Shown here one piece after another: positions 23,486-35,367 of a DNA stretch of 64,000 bases. Both the position numbers and the translations under genes were made by a program. The DNA comes from Mycobacterium seoulense. Lineage in GTDB: Bacteria; Actinomycetota; Actinomycetes; Mycobacteriales; Mycobacteriaceae. How positions within the stretch are numbered: position 1 is the stretch's first letter; every line of letters begins with the position of its first letter. The DNA is taken from assembly GCF_010731595.1 (NCBI RefSeq), contig NZ_AP022582.1, positions 4,278,001 to 4,342,000 of the forward strand. The letters run 5' to 3'. The notes under the pieces were generated by a model. It made no database searches. It was not told the origin of the DNA and saw only the letters and a list, made by a program, of their open reading frames with translations.

Positions 23486-24023
23486 AGCGTCCCTTCACCT
23501 ACCGAGCGATTAAAAAGTTCAGTGGCTAGCCTCTCCCCGCTAGCACGGGGCTCCGCCACGAACGCCACCGGCACTTCGTGCCAACGGCGACCGCAACGGC
23601 AGTCGAAGAACAACCGTAGATCGTCCGACGCCAACTTGAAAGCTAATCGCGAAGGCCGACAAGGCGGGTTACCGGCGGATCAGCCGTGCGCGTTCCACCG
23701 GGAGTCCCCAGCGCTGTATTTCAAAGAAGAAACGACGAAGAGATCTCAGTACTAGTAATAAGGCCTGTGCATCCTGGGGACAACGCCGGTTCGACGCAGC
23801 TAGGACAGGGATCGGGCTGTGGATCGCGGCGTGGACAACTGTGCGCGTGGTGTTGGGCCGCTGGGGACGAAGCGTGGTTGTGAACGCGGCGAGGGTTAGT
23901 ACACGGCTGTTTGACGGTGTTGTGCACAGTGCTGCGCACAATCTCTTGGTGTGGCGGGTGTGACAGCCGTGGGAGAAGTTTTTTGAAATTGCTTGCGCGC
24001 GAGGGCTGACGGACGCCCAGGAT
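23486..24023. other. oriC: oriC, dnaA-dnaN intergenic replication origin
   Basis: A 538-bp non-coding gap between dnaA and dnaN, the place of oriC in all studied mycobacteria. Relaxed DnaA boxes seen: TTGTCCCCA (reverse strand, 23783-23775), CGATCCACA (reverse, 23826-23818), TTGTCCACG (reverse, 23838-23830), TTGTGCACA (forward, 23920-23928) and TTGTGCGCA (reverse, 23941-23933). None is the perfect TTGTCCACA. A less GC-rich stretch at about 23720-23765 (many A and G, with ACTAGTAATA) and TTTTTTGAAATT near 23980 are candidates for the unwinding element. No ORF in it looks real. Confidence 0.9.
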
Positions 24024-25538
24024 TCAGCGCTTGGAGCGCTGGCGGATGCGAGTGGTGAGCTCTTTGACGTGATCGAAGACCTCACGTCGCTCGGCCATCT
24101 CGGACAGGATCTTGCGTTGGGCATACATGACCGTGGTGTGGTCCCGCCCGAATGCCTGCCCGATCTTGGGCAATGACAGATCGGTGAGCTCGCGGCACAG
24201 ATACATGGCGATCTGGCGGGACTGCGCGAGCGCGCGGGTCTTGCCGGGCCCGCGTAGTTCTTCGACGGTGGTGTCGAAGTATTCCGCGGTGGCAGCCATG
24301 ATGGTCGCCGCGCTGATCTGCATCGTGCTGGCGTCGGCGATCAGGTCGCGCAGCACGATCTCGGCGAGGGCCTTGTCGATCGGGGTCTTGTTCAACGAGG
24401 CGAACGCGGTGACCCGGATGAGGGCACCCTCGAGTTCGCGGATGTTGCGTTCGATGCTGCTGGCGATGAGTTCCAGGACGTCATCGGGGACGGCCAGCCG
24501 CTCCATCTGTGCTTTCTTGCGCAGGATGGCGATGCGGGTTTCGAGTTCTGGCGGCTGGACGTCGGTGATCAGGCCCCACTCGAACCGGGTCCGCAGGCGG
24601 TCTTCGAGGGTGGCGAGCTGTTTGGGGGGCCGGTCCGACGAGATGACGATCTGCTTGTTGGCGTTGTGCAGTGTGTTGAAGGTATGGAAGAACTCCTCCT
24701 GGATACCTTCCTTGCCCTCGATGAACTGAATGTCATCGACCAGCAGGACGTCGACGTCGCGGTAGCTGCGCTTGAACGCGACCTTGCGGTCGTCGCGCAG
24801 GGAGTTGATGAAGTCGTTGGTGAATTCCTCGGTGGAGACGTACTTGACGCGCATGCCGGGGAACAGTCGCTGCGCGTAATTGCCGGCGGCGTGCAGCAGG
24901 TGGGTCTTGCCCAGCCCCGACTCGCCCCAGATGAACAGCGGGTTGTAGGCGCGCGCCGGCGCTTCGGCGATGGCCAGGGCCGCGGCGTGCGCGAAGCGGT
25001 TGGAGGCACCGATGACGAAGGTGTCGAAGGTGTACCGCCGGTTGAGGCTGGTGCCGCCGGCGACGGCCGGGTCGGTGGGGTGCGGACGCTCGGTGAAGTA
25101 GTTCGGCCAACTCTGCGACGCGCTGTCGACGGCCTCGCCGTTCTCGTCGGCGTCGTCATCGGCAAACGGCGGTTCGGATTGTCCGAACTGCTCGGCTTGC
25201 GGAAGGACGACATCGTCGGCGTCGTCGTCGGGCGGTGCGATGCGCACCCCGAGCTGGATCTGCTGCCCGAGCCGCCGGCTGAGGGCGTCGGTGATGGGTG
25301 CGCGCAGATGACGTTCGATCTCGTTCTGGACGAAGCTACTGGGCACCGAGAGCAGGGCGAACCCCTCGACGATGGTCAGTGGTTGGACGAGATTCAGCCA
25401 GGCCCGTTGCTGAGGGGTGAGGGGAGCGATGAGCGTGGTGCGGTTGGCGGCTACCCCGTCCGGGGTGGATTCCCCGTTGAGCTCGGACACGACCGCGTTC
25501 CACACGGTGGTGAAACTTGAACCGGGGTCATCGGTCAA
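24024..25538 (-). CDS. dnaA: DnaA, chromosomal replication initiator
   Basis: A 504-residue AAA+ initiator. Domain I (about 1-90) has [20 protein letters not shown]; a variable acidic domain II follows; the ATPase domain has Walker [12 protein letters not shown] (about 204-214), Walker [12 protein letters not shown] and the sensor/arginine region; domain IV carries the DnaA signature [15 protein letters not shown] (about 461-475). The start chosen is TTG at 25538 with AGGGGGAT eight bases upstream, matching the TTG start of M. tuberculosis; the open frame reaching 25655 is unlikely because it would cover the DnaA boxes and promoter. Confidence 0.97.
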   Translation of the reverse strand: MTDDPGSSFTTVWNAVVSELNGESTPDGVAANRTTLIAPLTPQQRAWLNLVQPLTIVEGFALLSVPSSFVQNEIERHLRAPITDALSRRLGQQIQLGVRIAPPDDDADDVVLPQAEQFGQSEPPFADDDADENGEAVDSASQSWPNYFTERPHPTDPAVAGGTSLNRRYTFDTFVIGASNRFAHAAALAIAEAPARAYNPLFIWGESGLGKTHLLHAAGNYAQRLFPGMRVKYVSTEEFTNDFINSLRDDRKVAFKRSYRDVDVLLVDDIQFIEGKEGIQEEFFHTFNTLHNANKQIVISSDRPPKQLATLEDRLRTRFEWGLITDVQPPELETRIAILRKKAQMERLAVPDDVLELIASSIERNIRELEGALIRVTAFASLNKTPIDKALAEIVLRDLIADASTMQISAATIMAATAEYFDTTVEELRGPGKTRALAQSRQIAMYLCRELTDLSLPKIGQAFGRDHTTVMYAQRKILSEMAERREVFDHVKELTTRIRQRSKR

Positions 25539-26141
25539 CGACGCATCCCCCTGGTTCTCGAGCATCCCGGGTCGAAGTACAACCACGCTTGGCGACAAAG
25601 CAACTGTCCACATAGTTATACACAGGTGTGGACAGGATGAGCGTATGCGAGCCACAACCTACCGGCGACGGCTCGCGATCTCCGTGCTGGAAGAAAACCA
25701 TTGCAGGCTGTCAGGCAGCTAGTCGACCCACCATCCTCGCTTCGTTGTCAGCGTCGTTGCAGTCTAAAACGACACTGGCAGAAGCTAACAGTTTTCCGTG
25801 CGGCTGCCAACCGTTCTGCTGCATTCCAATCAGGTTGTTTAGGGTTCGGTGGGCCTGGCTCCGCTCGACGCCGGTGCGGCGCCTGACCGGAGGGGGCCGC
25901 TGGCGGCGATCTGGCCGGCCGCGATCGAGCGGGTGCCTTGGGACAGGCCAGGTTTGACCAGGCGAAGCCCGGTCAGTACCCTCAAACAGTCGCCCGAAAG
26001 TCGGCGATGCGGCTGCGACCCAGGTTTGCCTGGGGACCGCGCCGGCCAGCAGCAAGATTACCTCCGACCGACCCGCAGACGAACCTGAGCGAGACGTCTG
26101 GCCGGCCGGATGGAAATGCGAGACACAACGAGGAGAACGTC
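25539..26141. other. dnaA-rpmH divergent intergenic region
   Basis: A 603-bp gap between the divergent dnaA and rpmH genes, with no credible ORF. Close to dnaA it holds the DnaA-box cluster described separately and a TATAAC -10-like element on the minus strand. The middle (25730-25810) is less GC-rich and should contain the rpmH promoter, but I cannot fix a -35/-10 pair. The rpmH ribosome-binding site AGGAG lies at 26131-26135. Confidence 0.7.
25604..25635. promoter_or_regulatory. DnaA boxes at the dnaA promoter
   Basis: CTGTCCACA (25604-25612) and its inverted copy TGTGGACAG (25627-25635) flank TTATACACA (25616-25624), which overlaps a minus-strand TATAAC element. They lie 66-97 bp upstream of the dnaA start, the right place for autoregulation by DnaA. 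Both outer boxes differ from TTGTCCACA by one base. Confidence 0.65.
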
Positions 26142-26285
26142 GTGGCCAAGGGCAAGCGGACCTTCCAGCCGAACAACCGGCGCCGAGCCCGCGTGCACGG
26201 CTTCCGGTTGCGCATGCGTACCCGCGCCGGACGCTCGATTGTGTCGAGCCGGCGCCGTAAGGGGCGCCGCGCGCTATCTGCCTGA
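26142..26285 (+). CDS. rpmH: 50S ribosomal protein L34
   Basis: A 47-residue, very basic ribosomal protein starting [20 protein letters not shown] and ending [11 protein letters not shown], full length. The start is GTG at 26142 with AGGAG seven bases before it; the longer open frame upstream is not real. It begins the rpmH-rnpA-yidD-yidC-jag-rsmG-parA-parB run. Confidence 0.98.
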   Translation: MAKGKRTFQPNNRRRARVHGFRLRMRTRAGRSIVSSRRRKGRRALSA

Positions 26286-26307
26286 TCGCAACGTCGGGTT
26301 TTCGGCG

Positions 26308-26670
26308 GTGCTTCCGGCACGCAACCGCATGAGGCGGTCAACGGACTTCGACGCGACGGTGAAGCACGGAATTCGCGCGGCGCAGCCCGACGTCGTCGTC
26401 CATGTCCGGCGCACGGACGATCGCGACGCTGCGACGGCTCCGCGCGTCGGATTGATCGTCGGCAAGTCCGTGGGTTCGGCGGTCGAACGCCACCGGGTGT
26501 CGCGCCGGCTGCGGCACGTGGCGCGATCCGTGTTGGGTGATCTCCACGAGTCCGACCAGATGGTCATCCGGGCGCTGCCCGGGAGCCGGACCGCATCGTC
26601 GGCGCGGTTGGAACAGGAGCTGCGCCGGGGGTTGCGACGGGCGCTCGACTCGGTGGGACGGGACCGGTGA
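26308..26670 (+). CDS. rnpA: Ribonuclease P protein component
   Basis: A 120-residue basic protein that assists the RNase P RNA in trimming tRNA 5' ends. Family marks are the N-terminal [18 protein letters not shown] and the RNR-type motif [17 protein letters not shown]. The GTG at 26308 is chosen because it gives [11 protein letters not shown], the usual N-terminus; the frame upstream overlaps rpmH. It overlaps yidD by four bases (GTGA). Confidence 0.95.
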   Translation: MLPARNRMRRSTDFDATVKHGIRAAQPDVVVHVRRTDDRDAATAPRVGLIVGKSVGSAVERHRVSRRLRHVARSVLGDLHESDQMVIRALPGSRTASSARLEQELRRGLRRALDSVGRDR

Positions 26671-27005
26671 GCGCGCCGGCGAGCGCCGTCCATACGGTGG
26701 GCGCGGCGGTCGTGCGCGGGCTTGTCTCGGTGATCCAGCTGTACCGGCACATGGTCTCGCCGTTGCGACCGGCGACGTGTCGCTTCGTTCCGACGTGCAG
26801 CCAGTATGCGGTCGAGGCGCTGACCGAATACGGCTTGGTGCGGGGGAGTTGGTTGGCCGCGGTCCGGCTCGCCAAGTGCGGACCATGGCATCGGGGCGGA
26901 TGGGATCCGATACCGGAACGCCCGGGATGCCAAGAGAACTTCGAAGATGCCAGCGACGCGTGGCCCCGCCCGGCGGCGCGAGGGGAGAGTGGAACTCTTG
27001 TTTGA
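26667..27005 (+). CDS. yidD: YidD, membrane protein insertion efficiency factor
   Basis: A 112-residue member of the YidD family: [36 protein letters not shown] and [11 protein letters not shown] are the diagnostic segments, with three conserved cysteines. It is thought to help YidC insert membrane proteins. The GTG start at 26667 overlaps the rnpA stop and the 3' end overlaps the yidC start by 17 bp. Confidence 0.94.
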   Translation: MSAPASAVHTVGAAVVRGLVSVIQLYRHMVSPLRPATCRFVPTCSQYAVEALTEYGLVRGSWLAAVRLAKCGPWHRGGWDPIPERPGCQENFEDASDAWPRPAARGESGTLV

Positions 27006-28098
27006 TTTCTTTAGCCTGGACTTCGTCTACTACCCGGTGTCGTGGATCATGTGGGCCTGGTACAAGCTGTTCGCCGCGATGTTGGGGCCGTCCAACTTCT
27101 TCGCGTGGGCGCTGTCGGTGATGTTCCTGGTGTTCAGCCTGCGGGCGCTGCTGTACAAGCCCTTCGTGCGGCAGATCCGCACCACCCGCCAGATGCAGGA
27201 GCTGCAACCACAGATCAAGGCGCTGCAGAAGAAGTACGGCAAGGACCGTCAGCGGATGGCGCTGGAGATGCAGAAGCTGCAACGCGAGCACGGGTTCAAC
27301 CCCATCCTCGGATGCCTGCCGATGCTCGCGCAGATCCCGGTGTTCATCGGTCTGTATCACGTGCTGCGGTCGTTCAACCGGACCACGGGGGGCTTCGGTC
27401 AGCCCCACCTGTCGGTGGCTCAGAACCGGCTGACCGGAAACTACGTCTTCAGCCCGACGGACGTCGGGCACTTCCTGGACGCCAATCTGTTCGGCGCACC
27501 CATCGGTGCATTCATGACGCAGCGGACCGGGTTGGACGCGTTCACCTACTTCAGCCGGCCGGCGGTCATCGCGGTCGGGGCGCCGGTGATGATCCTGGCG
27601 GGGATAGCGACGTACTTCAACAGCCGGGCCTCGGTGGCGCGACAGAGCCCGGAAGCCGCGGCCAATCCGCAGACCGCGATGATGAACAAGCTCGCGCTGT
27701 ATGTGTTTCCGCTCGGCGTGGTCGTGGGTGGCCCCTTCCTGCCACTGGCGATCATCTTGTACTGGTTCGCCAACAACATCTGGACGTTCGGTCAGCAGCA
27801 CTACGTGTTCGGAATGATCGAAAAAGAGGACGAGGCGAAGAAGCGGGAAGCGCTGGAGCGACGGGCGGCCAACGCGCCGGCCCCGGGGGCCAAACCGAAG
27901 CGGAACGCCAAGGCGCCACAGCCGGGTGGCAACGGGTCGCCGAGCGCGGGGGAGGGCGAGGCGGAGTCCGAGGCCCCCGACGAAGACGCGCCGGCCGCGA
28001 AGCCTCCGGCGGCCAAGCCGAATCCGGGTGGCCAAAACGGTGGAACCGCCAACCGCACCCCGCGGCCCGGGGCGCGACCCAAGAGACGCAAACGCTGA
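26989..28098 (+). CDS. yidC: YidC, membrane protein insertase
   Basis: A 369-residue Oxa1-family insertase. Five hydrophobic helices are visible, with the conserved [22 protein letters not shown], the [11 protein letters not shown] and [15 protein letters not shown] segments, and [26 protein letters not shown]. Residues after about 290 form a basic/Pro-rich tail ending GARPKRRKR. The start is placed at GTG 26989 by homology to M. tuberculosis Rv3921c; a TTG at 26998 is the alternative, with better spacing from GGGGAG. Confidence 0.95.
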   Translation: MELLFDFFSLDFVYYPVSWIMWAWYKLFAAMLGPSNFFAWALSVMFLVFSLRALLYKPFVRQIRTTRQMQELQPQIKALQKKYGKDRQRMALEMQKLQREHGFNPILGCLPMLAQIPVFIGLYHVLRSFNRTTGGFGQPHLSVAQNRLTGNYVFSPTDVGHFLDANLFGAPIGAFMTQRTGLDAFTYFSRPAVIAVGAPVMILAGIATYFNSRASVARQSPEAAANPQTAMMNKLALYVFPLGVVVGGPFLPLAIILYWFANNIWTFGQQHYVFGMIEKEDEAKKREALERRAANAPAPGAKPKRNAKAPQPGGNGSPSAGEGEAESEAPDEDAPAAKPPAAKPNPGGQNGGTANRTPRPGARPKRRKR

Positions 28099-28177
28099 CA
28101 AGGGGACACAGCCAGAGCGGGCCGCCTTGGCATGGTGACCCCGAGGGCAGGGACCCGCGGATGAGGGAGAGAAAGAC

Positions 28178-28747
28178 ATGACCGACGCAGACACGACGAC
28201 CGAGCGCGACACGGACACCGAACTCGATGCCGAGCGGCCATCGGAGAACGGTGCGGAGGCGGACGCCGACGACTTCGACGATCAAGAAGAGCGGTTGGTC
28301 GCCGAGGGAGAGATTGCCGGCGACTACTTGGAAGAGCTGCTGGACCTGTTGGACTTCGACGGGGACATCGACCTGGACGTCGAGGGCAACCGCGCGGTGG
28401 TGAGCATCGACGGTAGCGACGACCTGACCAAGTTGGTCGGGCGTGGCGGCGAGGTGCTCGACGCGCTGCAGGAACTCACCCGCCTGGCCGTGCACCAGAA
28501 GACCGGCGTGCGGAGCCGGCTGATGCTCGACATCGCCGGCTGGCGGCGCCGGCGCCGCGAGGAGCTGGCGGCCCTGGGCGACAAGGTGGCCCGACGGGTG
28601 CTGGAATCCGGCGAGCGTGAAGAGCTCGCGCCGATGACGCCGTTCGAGCGCAAGATCGTCCACGACGCCGTGGCGGCGGTCCCCGGCGTCCACAGCGAAA
28701 GCGAGGGCGCGGAGCCCGCGCGCCGCGTGGTCGTGCTGCACGACTAG
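28178..28747 (+). CDS. jag: Jag/KhpB-type KH-R3H RNA-binding protein
   Basis: A 189-residue protein. The first 40 residues are acidic and disordered. Residues about 45-120 form the KH-like domain with LTKLVGRGGEVLDALQELTRLA, and 140-189 hold the R3H domain (MTPFERKIVHDAVAAVPGV). It binds RNA and in other Gram-positives affects cell length. ATG 28178 follows GAGGGAGAG. Its partner in place and order is YidC, 79 bp upstream. Confidence 0.93.
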   Translation: MTDADTTTERDTDTELDAERPSENGAEADADDFDDQEERLVAEGEIAGDYLEELLDLLDFDGDIDLDVEGNRAVVSIDGSDDLTKLVGRGGEVLDALQELTRLAVHQKTGVRSRLMLDIAGWRRRRREELAALGDKVARRVLESGEREELAPMTPFERKIVHDAVAAVPGVHSESEGAEPARRVVVLHD

Positions 28748-28765
28748 CGAGTTACAGCGGTGTAG

Positions 28766-30543
<1,778 letters not shown>

Positions 30544-30566
30544 CCACCATCCGTGAAGGGACGACC

Positions 30567-31550
30567 ATGACGCAGCCGTTACGCAAGAAGGGCGGCCTCG
30601 GCCGGGGCCTGGCTTCGCTGATCCCGACTGGCCCCGCCGAAGGTGACTCGGGTCCCGCGACGCTCGGTCCGCGGATGGGGGACGCGGCAGCGGACGTGTT
30701 GATCGGTGGACCGGGGCCGGACCTGGCGCCGGCAGGTGCGGTGTATCGCGAGATCGCGCCGGCCGATATCGAGCCCAACCCGCGCCAGCCTCGGCAGGTG
30801 TTCGACGACGAGGCGCTATCTGAGTTGGTGCACTCCATCCGCGAGTTCGGCCTGCTGCAGCCGATCGTGGTCCGCGCGGTGCCCGGGGCCAAGACGGGAC
30901 CGCGGTATCAGATCGTCATGGGGGAGCGGCGCTGGCGGGCGGCCCAAGAGGCGGGGCTCGCGACCATTCCCACCATCGTGCGCGAGACCGGTGACGACAA
31001 TCTGCTTCGCGACGCCCTCCTGGAGAACATTCACCGGGTGCAGCTCAACCCGCTGGAAGAGGCGGCGGCATACCAGCAGCTGCTCGACGAGTTCGGCGTC
31101 ACCCACGACGAACTTGCCTCACGCATCGGCCGCTCGCGGCCGTTGATCACCAACATGATCCGGTTGCTGAAACTGCCGATCCCTGTGCAGCGGCGGGTAG
31201 CGGCCGGCGTGCTCTCGGCCGGCCACGCCCGCGCCCTGCTATCGCTGGAAGCCGGTCCCGAGGCGCAAGAGGAACTGGCCAGCCGCATCGTCGCGGAAGG
31301 GCTGTCGGTGCGGGCGACCGAGGAGGCGGTGACGCTGGCCAACCGCGCCGGCGCGACCACCCCGGCACCCCAGCGGCGCAAGCCGATCCAGATGCCCGGT
31401 CTGCAGGAGGTCGCCGAGCGGCTGTCCAACGCCTTCGATACGCGGGTGACGGTGAGCCTGGGCAAACGAAAGGGCAAGATCGTCGTGGAGTTCGGCTCCG
31501 TGGACGACTTGCAGCGAATCATCGACATGATGACCACCGCCAAGGCCTAA
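30567..31550 (+). CDS. parB: ParB, centromere-binding CTPase
   Basis: A 327-residue ParB/Spo0J protein. Residues 1-10 carry [14 protein letters not shown]; the N-terminal CTP-binding domain has [18 protein letters not shown] and [12 protein letters not shown]; the helix-turn-helix that reads parS is [20 protein letters not shown]; the C-terminal dimerisation region follows residue 270. ATG 30567 with GAAGGGA upstream gives the family N-terminus [12 protein letters not shown]. It binds the parS sites at 28809 and 29667. Confidence 0.96.
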   Translation: MTQPLRKKGGLGRGLASLIPTGPAEGDSGPATLGPRMGDAAADVLIGGPGPDLAPAGAVYREIAPADIEPNPRQPRQVFDDEALSELVHSIREFGLLQPIVVRAVPGAKTGPRYQIVMGERRWRAAQEAGLATIPTIVRETGDDNLLRDALLENIHRVQLNPLEEAAAYQQLLDEFGVTHDELASRIGRSRPLITNMIRLLKLPIPVQRRVAAGVLSAGHARALLSLEAGPEAQEELASRIVAEGLSVRATEEAVTLANRAGATTPAPQRRKPIQMPGLQEVAERLSNAFDTRVTVSLGKRKGKIVVEFGSVDDLQRIIDMMTTAKA

Positions 31551-31660
31551 CCCGCCATACGCTGTAATTACGTCACTGTGACACCGGAGCGGTCACGGCT
31601 GGGCAACAACGAGCTCTCGACGCCGTAGGGTTACGAAAGCGCATGCGTTTCAAGGATTTT

Positions 31661-31687
31661 CGGTAACAAACCGGTTGGGACGGTAAC
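31661..31687. promoter_or_regulatory. Possible operator upstream of the GNAT-like gene
   Basis: Two direct copies of CGGTAAC (31661-31667 and 31681-31687) start exactly 20 bp apart and flank the 8-bp palindrome AACCGGTT (31669-31676). The arrangement, two helical turns apart, is what a regulator binding one face of DNA would need. No regulator is known to me. Confidence 0.3.
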
Positions 31688-31815
31688 GCGTCGGGCGCCC
31701 CGGCGCCGTGATCGGCGCCTCGAAGGCAAAGCTGGCCCGATTGCGGCTTACTCTCCTATCCTGGAGGGGTTGCCGGCGCATTTGGCTGCAGCACCGCACA
31801 GGAGCCAGGAGGCTA

Positions 31816-32568
31816 GTGTCCGCTCGAATCACACCGCTGCGCCTCGAGGCCTTCGAACAGCTTCCCAAGCATGCTCGCCGCTGCGTGTATTGGGAGGTCG
31901 ACCCAGCGACCCTCGGTAACCAGGACCATCTCGCCGACCCGGAATTCGAGAAGGAAGCCTGGTTGTCGATGGTGATGCTGGAGTGGGGCTCGTGCGGCCA
32001 GGTCGCCACCGCGGCGACCGACGACCGAAGTCAAAGCGAGCCCCCCTGCCTGGGCTATGTCTTCTACGCGCCGCCGCGGGCGGTGCCCCGGGCGCAGCGG
32101 TTTCCCACGGCCCCGGTCTCCGCGGACGCGGTGCTGCTCACGTCGATGGGCATCGAGCCCGGTCAGGCCACCGACGATCTGCCGCACGGCCTCCTCGCCC
32201 GGGTGATCGACGAACTGGTCCGCCGTGGAGTCCGGGCGCTGGAAGCCTTCGGCCGCACACCGGCGGCTTCGGAATTGCAGGACCCGCTGGCCGCGAGCCC
32301 CGATGTGCGGCCGGTGTTGGAGGCCGTCGGTGACTGCTCGGTGGACCACTGCGTCATCGACGCGGAGTTGTTGCAGGACGCGGGTTTCGTTGTGGTGGCC
32401 CCACATCCGTACTTCCCGCGGCTGCGGCTCGAGCTGGACAAGGGCCTCGGTTGGAAGGCCGAAGTCGAGGCGGCTCTAGAACGCCTGCTGGAAAACGCGC
32501 AGCTGCAAGAGCCGGTCGGAGCCGGGTCGGTGGCGGGAAATACGTTGCGCGGCGCCGAGATCGGCTAA
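31816..32568 (+). CDS. GNAT-like protein downstream of parB (Rv3916c type)
   Basis: A 250-residue protein, present in this place in other mycobacteria. The middle region (LPHGLLARVIDELVRRGVRALEAFG) resembles the acetyl-CoA binding loop and helix of GNAT acetyltransferases, and KHARRCVYWEVD near residue 20 is strongly conserved. The substrate is unknown. Start: GTG 31816 with AGGAGG at 31807-31812 (spacing only three bases, so a later start is possible). It converges on cwlM with the stop codons overlapping by four bases. The 265-bp gap upstream holds the repeat at 31661-31687. Confidence 0.85.
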   Translation: MSARITPLRLEAFEQLPKHARRCVYWEVDPATLGNQDHLADPEFEKEAWLSMVMLEWGSCGQVATAATDDRSQSEPPCLGYVFYAPPRAVPRAQRFPTAPVSADAVLLTSMGIEPGQATDDLPHGLLARVIDELVRRGVRALEAFGRTPAASELQDPLAASPDVRPVLEAVGDCSVDHCVIDAELLQDAGFVVVAPHPYFPRLRLELDKGLGWKAEVEAALERLLENAQLQEPVGAGSVAGNTLRGAEIG

Positions 32569-33785
32569 GAGCCGCCGAGCCGGCTGGTCCGCTCGACCGA
32601 AAGTTCGTGGGCCAAAAGTTCGGCGAAGGTGAACGTGCCGGTGGGCCGGTCGTTCTTGCCCAGGAGGTAGAGCCGTTTGACCGCGGCGAGGATACCTTCG
32701 GCGATGGCGTCGCGCGTTTGCGTCGAGATCAGCATCGCGCGATCCTGCGGATTGGTGATGTAGCCGACGTCAACCTGTACGGTTGGCATCCGGGTCAGGC
32801 GCAACAGATCCCAGGTCCGGCCATGCGTCCGGCAATCCCGTAACCCCGTGCGGGCCACGACCTCTCGTTGGATGAAGTCGGCGAGATTGCGCCCGATCGT
32901 GGACACCGAGCCGTGCGAGTTCCCGAAGTGAAAGGACGCCACCCCGTTGGCCGCGGAGCTGGGCTGACTCTCGCAGCGCAAGCTGATCATCAGGTCCGCG
33001 CCGACGTTGTTGGCGGTGGCGGCGCGTTCGGCGTCGGACGGGCTGCGGTTGACCGGCCGCGACAGGAACGTTTCCATCCCGATGGCGGTCATCCGCCCCT
33101 CGAGTCGGCTTGCCAAGTCCCACAACACATCCGCTTCGCTGACCGGTCCCGACGGACCCTGCATCAGCTCACCGAGGTCGGTGCCGCCCCGGCCCGGATC
33201 GATGATGATCCGCTTGCCCGACAGCTTGGGCCCCGATCGGCGCACCAGTTCTTCCTCGCGGATCGCGTGCGGTGAACCGCCGGTGACGCGGGAGCTCAGA
33301 AAGTACAAGGAGCGCAATGTTTCTGGGCCACAGATGCCGTCGGCGGCGAGCCCGTACTCACGCTGGTATGACATCAACGCGTTGTGCGTCTGCAACCCGA
33401 AGTGCCCGTCGACCAGTCCGGTGTAGAAACCGAGGTCTTGGAGGCGGGCCTGCAGGGTGGCGACGTCGTCACCATAGAGCGGTGCGCCGAATTGGTGATA
33501 CAACGTGCGCGCACCGAGCCGGTACGACGCTTCCTTCAACGCGCGATAGGTGGCCTCGCCGACGAGGCCGTCGACCAGCAGGCCGCGGTGCTGCTGGAAG
33601 GCGCGCACCGCCTGGTCGAGTTCGGTGTCGAAGAGCTCGGCGGGCACCTGCCGGCCGGTGGCGAGGTCGTCCTCGGGGCCGTCGAGCAGCCCTAGCGCCG
33701 CCAACGTAGCCCGGATTTCGGTCACAGCTGCGCTACGGTCACCACAGCGCAGCGCATCGCCGTGTTCACGGCGCGGACTCGACAT
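32565..33785 (-). CDS. cwlM: CwlM, amidase-like regulator of MurA
   Basis: A 406-residue protein, exactly the M. tuberculosis length. Two peptidoglycan-binding repeats lie at about residues 15-85 and 100-160 (AVRAFQQHRGLLVDGLVGEATY, LMSYQREYGLAADGICGPETL). Residues 190-380 are an amidase_3-like fold, but the zinc-binding His of the usual DPGHGG is Arg 199 here (DPGRGG), fitting a non-enzymatic role. Known: cytoplasmic CwlM, once phosphorylated by PknB, activates MurA, the first step of peptidoglycan synthesis. ATG 33785 is chosen by homology. C-terminal NDRPTGTFTFAELLAHEL holds the likely phosphorylated threonines. Confidence 0.95.
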   Translation of the reverse strand: MSSPRREHGDALRCGDRSAAVTEIRATLAALGLLDGPEDDLATGRQVPAELFDTELDQAVRAFQQHRGLLVDGLVGEATYRALKEASYRLGARTLYHQFGAPLYGDDVATLQARLQDLGFYTGLVDGHFGLQTHNALMSYQREYGLAADGICGPETLRSLYFLSSRVTGGSPHAIREEELVRRSGPKLSGKRIIIDPGRGGTDLGELMQGPSGPVSEADVLWDLASRLEGRMTAIGMETFLSRPVNRSPSDAERAATANNVGADLMISLRCESQPSSAANGVASFHFGNSHGSVSTIGRNLADFIQREVVARTGLRDCRTHGRTWDLLRLTRMPTVQVDVGYITNPQDRAMLISTQTRDAIAEGILAAVKRLYLLGKNDRPTGTFTFAELLAHELSVERTSRLGGS

Positions 33786-33919
33786 ACCAAAGGCCCTCCG
33801 GGACACACTGACAGGCTCGCATCTGGGCAACAGCTAACGGTTATTGTCGCAGATGCTTCCCATATTCGGGAAAACCCCAGGCTGAACGCGGGGCGTGGTG
33901 CGGCGAATTCAAATGACGG

Positions 33920-34273
33920 TCAACTGAGGTTCGGCACCGCGTCCGAGAGCTCGCGCAGCAGCGCCGCCTTACCTTTGGCGCCGACGATCCGCTTGACCGG
34001 TTGGCCATCCTTGAACAGGATCATGGTCGGGATCGAAACGACCTGGAAGTCGCGCGCGGTGACCGGATTGGCGTCCACGTCGAGCTTGGCGACGGTGAGC
34101 TGGCCGGCCCGCTCGCTCGCGATTTCCTCGAGAACCGGCGCGACCATCTTGCACGGACCGCACCACGTCGCCCAAAAGTCAACCAGCACAGGCTTATTGC
34201 TGGACAGCACCTCTGTGGAGAAGGATGCGTCAGAGACTTCGATTGTGGCCCCGGCTTTTTGGGCGTCGGTCAT
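33920..34273 (-). CDS. trxC: Thioredoxin
   Basis: A 117-residue thioredoxin with the active site [10 protein letters not shown] (Cys 38 and Cys 41), cis-Pro segment [11 protein letters not shown] and the usual length. It is reduced by TrxB2, encoded just upstream on the same strand; the ATG at 34273 overlaps the trxB2 stop by four bases. In M. tuberculosis this gene is trxC (Rv3914); other databases name it trxA. Confidence 0.96.
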   Translation of the reverse strand: MTDAQKAGATIEVSDASFSTEVLSSNKPVLVDFWATWCGPCKMVAPVLEEIASERAGQLTVAKLDVDANPVTARDFQVVSIPTMILFKDGQPVKRIVGAKGKAALLRELSDAVPNLS

Positions 34274-35277
34274 TGAGGTGCTCCAATCATCTCGGTACTG
34301 CCAGGAAATTCGGTTGCGTCGCTTTGGGCGGCCGAGCTTGATTCGACGTGGTCGGCCAGCCAGCGTTCGGCGTCGATGGCCGAGGCGCAACCGCTGCCGG
34401 CGGCGGTGATGGCCTGGCGGTAGGTGCGATCCACCAGGTCCCCGGCGGCGAACACCCCCTCGATCGAGGTCGCCGTGGTGTGGCCCTGAACCAGCACGTA
34501 GCCATCGGGGTCGGTGTCGAGGACGTCGCGGACCAATTCCGAGCGCGGGTCGTGACCGATCGCCACGAAGACGCCGGTGACGGGCAGGGTGTTTTCCTCG
34601 CCGGTGACCGTGTCGCGCACCCGCAAACCCGTCACCGTCTCGTCCCCGTCGACCCCCAGCACCGCCTTGTTGGTCAGGATGGTGATCTTCTCGTTGGCGC
34701 GGGCGCGGTCGAGCATGATGCGCGAGGCGCGGAATTCGTCACGGCGGTGCACCAGGGTGACGCTGCGCGCGAATCGGGTCAAGAACGTCGCTTCCTCCAT
34801 CGCCGAGTCCCCGCCGCCGATGACCGCGATGTCTTGATCTTTGAAGAAGAATCCGTCACAGGTCGCACACGAGCTCACACCACGACCGAGCAACTCCTGC
34901 TCGCCGGGGACGCCCAGATACCGCGCCGCGGCGCCCATCGCCAGAATGACCGCCCGCGCGCGGACGGTCTCACCCTCGGCGGTCGTCACCGACTTGATCG
35001 GCCCGTCCAGCGACACCGACTCGACGTCTTCCATCCGCAGGTCGGCCCCGAAGCGCAGGGCCTGCTCGCGCATCTGGTCCATCAACTCCGGACCGGTGAT
35101 GCCATCGCGGAACCCCGGGAAATTCTCCACCTCGGTGGTGGTCATCAAGGCCCCGCCAAACGACGTTCCCTCGAACACCACCGGCGCCAGCTGTGCGCGG
35201 GCCGTATACAACGCCGCGGTGTACCCAGCGGGGCCCGAGCCGATGATGATCACGTCGTGCACAGTGTCGGCGGTCAT
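34270..35277 (-). CDS. trxB2: Thioredoxin reductase TrxB2
   Basis: A 335-residue flavoenzyme that passes electrons from NADPH to thioredoxin. The FAD-binding motif [15 protein letters not shown] is at residues 13-27, the redox pair CATC at 137-140, the NADPH-binding motif [16 protein letters not shown] at about 151, and [16 protein letters not shown] near the C-terminus closes the FAD site. Starts at ATG 35277; 90 bp separate it from rsmA. It forms a two-gene operon with the thioredoxin. Confidence 0.97.
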   Translation of the reverse strand: MTADTVHDVIIIGSGPAGYTAALYTARAQLAPVVFEGTSFGGALMTTTEVENFPGFRDGITGPELMDQMREQALRFGADLRMEDVESVSLDGPIKSVTTAEGETVRARAVILAMGAAARYLGVPGEQELLGRGVSSCATCDGFFFKDQDIAVIGGGDSAMEEATFLTRFARSVTLVHRRDEFRASRIMLDRARANEKITILTNKAVLGVDGDETVTGLRVRDTVTGEENTLPVTGVFVAIGHDPRSELVRDVLDTDPDGYVLVQGHTTATSIEGVFAAGDLVDRTYRQAITAAGSGCASAIDAERWLADHVESSSAAQSDATEFPGSTEMIGAPQ

Positions 35278-35367
35278 AGAACCCTTTCAACCAATCGTCC
35301 CTGGATTCCTACAAACGCCAGCGTAGGCACGGCTGTTCCCCGGCGCGTCGGACACCCCGGCACCACA

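Noticed and set aside
25539..25655. Longer dnaA start reaching 25655
   Set aside because: It would run across the DnaA boxes and -10 element; the TTG at 25538 has a good ribosome-binding site and matches homologues.
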